Positions 6,715 to 9,151 of a stretch of DNA of 9,151 nucleotides are shown here, in pieces. The notes beneath the pieces are model-generated. The model was not told the origin of the DNA and did no database searches. It saw only the letters and a list, made by a program, of their open reading frames with translations. Source of the DNA: Anaerolineales bacterium. Its GTDB lineage: Bacteria; Chloroflexota; Anaerolineae; Promineifilales; Promineifilaceae. A program made the translations under genes and the position numbers. Positions within the stretch are counted from its first letter, which is position 1. Each line of letters begins with the position of its first letter. The stretch covers positions 1-9,151 of the forward strand of contig JAGQGA010000180.1 in the NCBI GenBank assembly GCA_020432595.1, in the 5' to 3' direction.

Positions 6715-7944
6715 ATGAAAGCAGATGTGGTCATTATCGGCAGTGGGCCAGCAGGAACGGCCACTGCATTGTTCTTGGAACAGCATGGCATTCGGCCCAT
6801 TATTGTCGAAAAAGAGATGTTTCCCCGCTTCCATATTGGCGAGTCGCTAACGGGCGAATGCGGCAAGGCACTAGGCCAGTTAGGATTTGGCAAGCAAATG
6901 ACGCAGCACAGCTACTTTGTCAAACGGGGTGTGAATGTCTATTCACCCACAGGCCAAGATGCCTTTCACATTCCCGTGATGGGTCGTGACTCAGCAGGTC
7001 TTTATCCTGCATCCACATGGCACGTGCGCCGAAGCGACTTCGACAAGCTGCTGTATGATACCACTATCGAACGTGGGGCTAAACATGTGCGTGGGCAAGC
7101 GGTCGCGCCATGTCGCACGGCCGATGGGACAATACATGGTATTTCTGTTCGCACAGAAGATGGCAAGGTGCAAGAGATTGCTGCTAAAGTTGTGGTGGAC
7201 GCTTCTGGAGCGTCTACCTTTTTGAGCAGTTGCGGTGTGACCAGCAAAAAAGAACGCGGCAACTATACTAATCAGGTCGCTATTTTTTCACACATGGTGG
7301 GCGTTGACACCAGTGGCCCAGCGAGTGAAAACACGCTTATCTTCTATCAGAAGAAAAATCACTGGGGCTGGCTTATTCCACTCAATGAAGGTGTCACCAG
7401 CATTGGTGTCGTTGTGCCAACTACCTACTTTACGGCTTGTCAGGAAAGCAAACAGGATTTCTTTATGCGCGAAATTCGTGAGCTTAACCCACAATTGGCG
7501 AGTCGTACCGCTGACGCGGCTCGTATCGGCGAGGTGCGTGCTGTATCCAACTATTCCTATCATATCAAGCAGTTTGTTGGGGATGGGTTTGTTTGTGTTG
7601 GTGATTCACACCGCTTTATTGACCCAATCTTCTCGTTTGGCCTGCATTTTAGCGTGGCTGAAGGGCGGATGGCCGCGCAAGCAATTGCCCAGCATCTTGA
7701 TAGTCCAAGCGCATCAAGCCCGTTTGCAGAGTACCAAATGAGGGCAGAATCTGGGCAAGATGTCATTCAAGCGTTGATTGATGCGTTTTGGAACCATCCA
7801 TTAGGATTTGGCTATTTAGCCCACGTCCAACACGTTGAAGACATGATTGATTTATTTGCCGGCCGTATTTACTTAGACAAACCCTCAGCCGGCTTATTGG
7901 CAATACGCACACTTGCCGCCAAGAAAAGCAGCACCGTTGCTTAA
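6715..7944 (+). CDS. Flavin-dependent halogenase-family enzyme 2 (canonical WGWLIP motif)
   Basis: A 409-residue flavoprotein of the same superfamily as its neighbour but clearly divergent in sequence, so not a recent duplicate. It has VVIIGSGPAGTAT at 5-17, HIGESLTGECG at 40-50, lysine K70 in YFVKRGVNVYSP at the expected halogenase position, the WxWxIP motif as WGWLIP at 217-222, and CVGDSHRFIDPIFSFG at 294-309. It keeps the family proline that the first enzyme lacks, so of the pair it is the better candidate for an active halogenase. A GGAG ribosome binding site (6703-6706) lies eight bases before ATG 6715, and the gene ends in tandem stops (TAATAA, 7942-7947). It could add a second halogen to the same pyrrole, act on another part of the product, or be a non-halogenating oxidase. 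The sequence does not separate these options. Confidence 0.82.
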   Translation: MKADVVIIGSGPAGTATALFLEQHGIRPIIVEKEMFPRFHIGESLTGECGKALGQLGFGKQMTQHSYFVKRGVNVYSPTGQDAFHIPVMGRDSAGLYPASTWHVRRSDFDKLLYDTTIERGAKHVRGQAVAPCRTADGTIHGISVRTEDGKVQEIAAKVVVDASGASTFLSSCGVTSKKERGNYTNQVAIFSHMVGVDTSGPASENTLIFYQKKNHWGWLIPLNEGVTSIGVVVPTTYFTACQESKQDFFMREIRELNPQLASRTADAARIGEVRAVSNYSYHIKQFVGDGFVCVGDSHRFIDPIFSFGLHFSVAEGRMAAQAIAQHLDSPSASSPFAEYQMRAESGQDVIQALIDAFWNHPLGFGYLAHVQHVEDMIDLFAGRIYLDKPSAGLLAIRTLAAKKSSTVA

Positions 7945-7951
7945 TAACACA

Positions 7952-7956
7952 AAGGA
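7952..7956 (+). promoter_or_regulatory. Ribosome binding site of the carrier protein gene
   Basis: AAGGA is placed six bases before ATG 7963, in the 18-base gap after the second halogenase gene. Confidence 0.7.
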
Positions 7957-7962
7957 TTTTTC

Positions 7963-8226
7963 ATGAGTACCACCGCTATTGTAGAAAAATTGAAAGCGTA
8001 TGTTGTTGAAACGTTTCTGTATGATCGTGAGGATGTTGTTCTAACGGCCGATCTTGCCCTGTTTGAAGAACGCATCATTGACTCTATGGGGATTTTTCGT
8101 CTTGTTACCTTCATGAATGAGGCGTTTGAGATTGTTATTCAGCCCGATGAGATCGTCCTCGAAAACTTTGGCACGATTGCCGATATGACGCGGCTAGTAG
8201 CCGAGCATTTGCCAAAAGGAAGTTAA
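7963..8226 (+). CDS. Stand-alone acyl/peptidyl carrier protein
   Basis: An 87-residue acidic protein, the usual length of a discrete carrier protein, with the four-helix carrier layout. The phosphopantetheine attachment site is S41 in IIDSMGIFRLV (38-48), corresponding to the NSM of PltL-type carriers. LFEERIIDSMG followed by FEIVIQPDEIVLENFGTIADMTRLV matches the loop, helix II and helix III pattern. It needs a phosphopantetheinyl transferase, which is not encoded here. By context it is the PltL/AnaD equivalent: it would receive proline from the ligase, present it to the dehydrogenase, and carry the pyrrole during halogenation. It is the last gene before the hairpin at 8229-8251. Confidence 0.9.
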   Translation: MSTTAIVEKLKAYVVETFLYDREDVVLTADLALFEERIIDSMGIFRLVTFMNEAFEIVIQPDEIVLENFGTIADMTRLVAEHLPKGS

Positions 8227-8228
8227 AC

Positions 8229-8252
8229 AAGCGGCTTTGGTTGAGCCGCTTT
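8229..8252 (+). terminator. Possible weak intrinsic terminator or attenuator after the carrier protein gene
   Basis: AAGCGGCT (8229-8236) pairs perfectly over 8 bp with AGCCGCTT (8244-8251) around a seven-base loop, starting two bases after the stop codon. The T-tract is only about three bases, so termination may be partial, letting some transcripts continue into the methyltransferase gene. A small AT palindrome, AAAACTT-A-AAGTTTT, follows at 8254-8268 and could mark a binding site or be chance. Confidence 0.55.
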
Positions 8253-8268
8253 AAAAACTTAAAGTTTT

Positions 8269-8272
8269 AGGA
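8269..8272 (+). promoter_or_regulatory. Ribosome binding site choosing the methyltransferase start
   Basis: AGGA lies nine bases before ATG 8282 but only three before the in-frame ATG 8276. The spacing favours 8282. Confidence 0.5.
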
Positions 8273-8281
8273 CAGATGCAT

Positions 8282-9124
8282 ATGGAAAACACGACATTCT
8301 CAACGCTAGCACCAGCCCTAAATGTAGAGCTGTATACACAGTGGTATGAATTGCGTAAAAATGCATCCACGATGTCAACCAACCAAAATCTGTGGTTCGC
8401 CGATTTTGTACCCGAATTGGCGAATCATAGGTTCTCTCTCGGAAAAACAGATTTTTCGGTGTTAAGCATTGGTACGGGTGAAGGCGATAATGATCTACTT
8501 TGGGCAAATAAGCTTGCACAACATTTTTCTTCCGTCTATTACCATGCTGTTGAGCCGAATGCACTACATGTTCAATTGCTGCAAGAAAGGATTCAAAAGC
8601 GACCCTTTTCAAACGTCTCTTTTTCAATAAATCCAGTTCGGTTTGAGACATTTACAACCAAAGAAAAGTTTGACCTCATCCATTTTGTACACTGCATTCA
8701 TCTGCTAGAAGATCCCATCGCTTCTGTTCGACATGCCCAAACCATGTTGGACTCCAGCGGCCATATCCTCGTTATCCAACAGTCAGAAGAAGGCGTGCCT
8801 CGTTTGCATCAACAGTTTTTGCCCTCGTTAATAGGGCAAGTCGAGCGGAGCCTCTCGGCGCAGCAATTGTGTGAGCGATTGCAAAATGCCAGTGTGCCTC
8901 ATACCGTTGAATGGCTCGATGCCCGGTTAAATGTTACCGAATGTATCCAGCAAACAGAAACGGGTCTTAGCCTACTCAGTTTCATGATGAGCTGTGACCT
9001 TCGTGGGCTGCCAGGCCACAAACTGAATCCTTTGTTCAAAGAACTCGAAAACATGGCTACCGTTGGCACTGACGGTCTGTTTTGGTTACATGAGCCTGTT
9101 GGGCTGATTAAAATCATGGCTTGA
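8282..9124 (+). CDS. SAM-dependent methyltransferase, histamine N-methyltransferase-like
   Basis: A 280-residue class I methyltransferase. Motif I is VLSIGTGEGDND at 60-71, the acidic SAM-ribose residue lies in AVEPN (E91), and the motif IV region is FDLIHFVHCIHLLED at 130-144. From memory, both ends resemble animal histamine N-methyltransferase: SIGxGxGExD, then FDxIHxxxxxxxxxD, and a C-terminal LDARLNVTECI, GLSLLSFMM and LFWLHEPVGLIKI that parallel its LLSTMDISDCF, GDLLWDFLT and LSFIVI. The substrate is therefore probably a small amine or heteroaromatic nitrogen, but O- or C-methylation of the cluster product cannot be excluded. The gene is AT-richer than the left block (68 G+C of 180 bases at 8521-8700, about 38%, versus 104 of 180 at 2821-3000, about 58%), which suggests separate acquisition. 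A possible terminator precedes it. Its stop is followed after ten bases by another start, so it may head a following group of genes. Confidence 0.82.
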   Translation: MENTTFSTLAPALNVELYTQWYELRKNASTMSTNQNLWFADFVPELANHRFSLGKTDFSVLSIGTGEGDNDLLWANKLAQHFSSVYYHAVEPNALHVQLLQERIQKRPFSNVSFSINPVRFETFTTKEKFDLIHFVHCIHLLEDPIASVRHAQTMLDSSGHILVIQQSEEGVPRLHQQFLPSLIGQVERSLSAQQLCERLQNASVPHTVEWLDARLNVTECIQQTETGLSLLSFMMSCDLRGLPGHKLNPLFKELENMATVGTDGLFWLHEPVGLIKIMA

Positions 9125-9134
9125 TGGGGCAATT

Positions 9135-9151
9135 ATGAAGTCTCAACCCGG
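9135..9151 (+). CDS. Start of a further gene, cut by the window edge
   Basis: An ATG at 9135, with GGGG at 9126-9129 as a possible ribosome binding site five bases upstream, opens a frame reading MKSQP before the sequence ends. It lies ten bases after the methyltransferase stop, the same strand and spacing as an operon partner. Nothing can be said about the product. The earlier ATG at 9124, overlapping the stop as TGATG, closes after four codons. Confidence 0.4.

Noticed and set aside
1..9151. CRISPR array, insertion sequence, tRNA or att site
   Set aside because: No regularly spaced direct repeats, transposase or integrase motifs, or cloverleaf-like sequence seen on either strand.

Overview
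The window holds ten plus-strand genes (nine complete, one cut by the right edge) packed head to tail with almost no spare DNA. It is about 55-60% GC on the left and clearly AT-richer on the right. No rRNA, tRNA, CRISPR array, transposase or integrase is visible. The organism is a bacterium that uses Shine-Dalgarno sites at some starts. The 10-bp palindrome AACGGCCGTT occurs nine times exactly within coding DNA between 823 and 5150. I associate that highly iterated palindrome with Chloroflexota of the Anaerolineae/Caldilineae/Ardenticatenia type, but this rests on memory and inference, not on a search.

Left block (140-2636): a small single-helix membrane-anchored protein; a perfect 17-bp hairpin between genes; a 459-residue membrane protein that looks like a P-type ATPase stripped of its nucleotide-binding domain and with the DKTGT phosphorylation motif destroyed; and a VTT/TVP38-DedA-like membrane protein. 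The last gene ends in TAATG, so its stop overlaps the start of the next block.

Central block (2636-8226) is a biosynthetic module for a carrier-bound, halogenated pyrrole. It has an acyl-CoA-dehydrogenase-family L-prolyl-carrier-protein dehydrogenase, a free-standing L-prolyl-AMP ligase whose binding-pocket residues read DLLYLALVCK, two different flavin-dependent halogenase-like enzymes, and a stand-alone acyl/peptidyl carrier protein. By analogy with PltF/PltE/PltL/PltA of pyoluteorin biosynthesis, the ligase would load L-proline on the carrier, the dehydrogenase would oxidise it to pyrrolyl-2-carboxyl-S-carrier, and one or both halogenases would chlorinate or brominate the ring.

Right block (8227-9151): a hairpin that could be a terminator or attenuator, then an AT-richer methyltransferase resembling histamine N-methyltransferase, then the first codons of another gene. 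No ketosynthase, thioesterase or other enzyme that would extend or release the pyrrole lies in the window, so the final product cannot be read here. The iterated palindrome is absent after 5150 and GC content falls to the right, which suggests that at least the halogenase-to-methyltransferase part was acquired separately from the left block.
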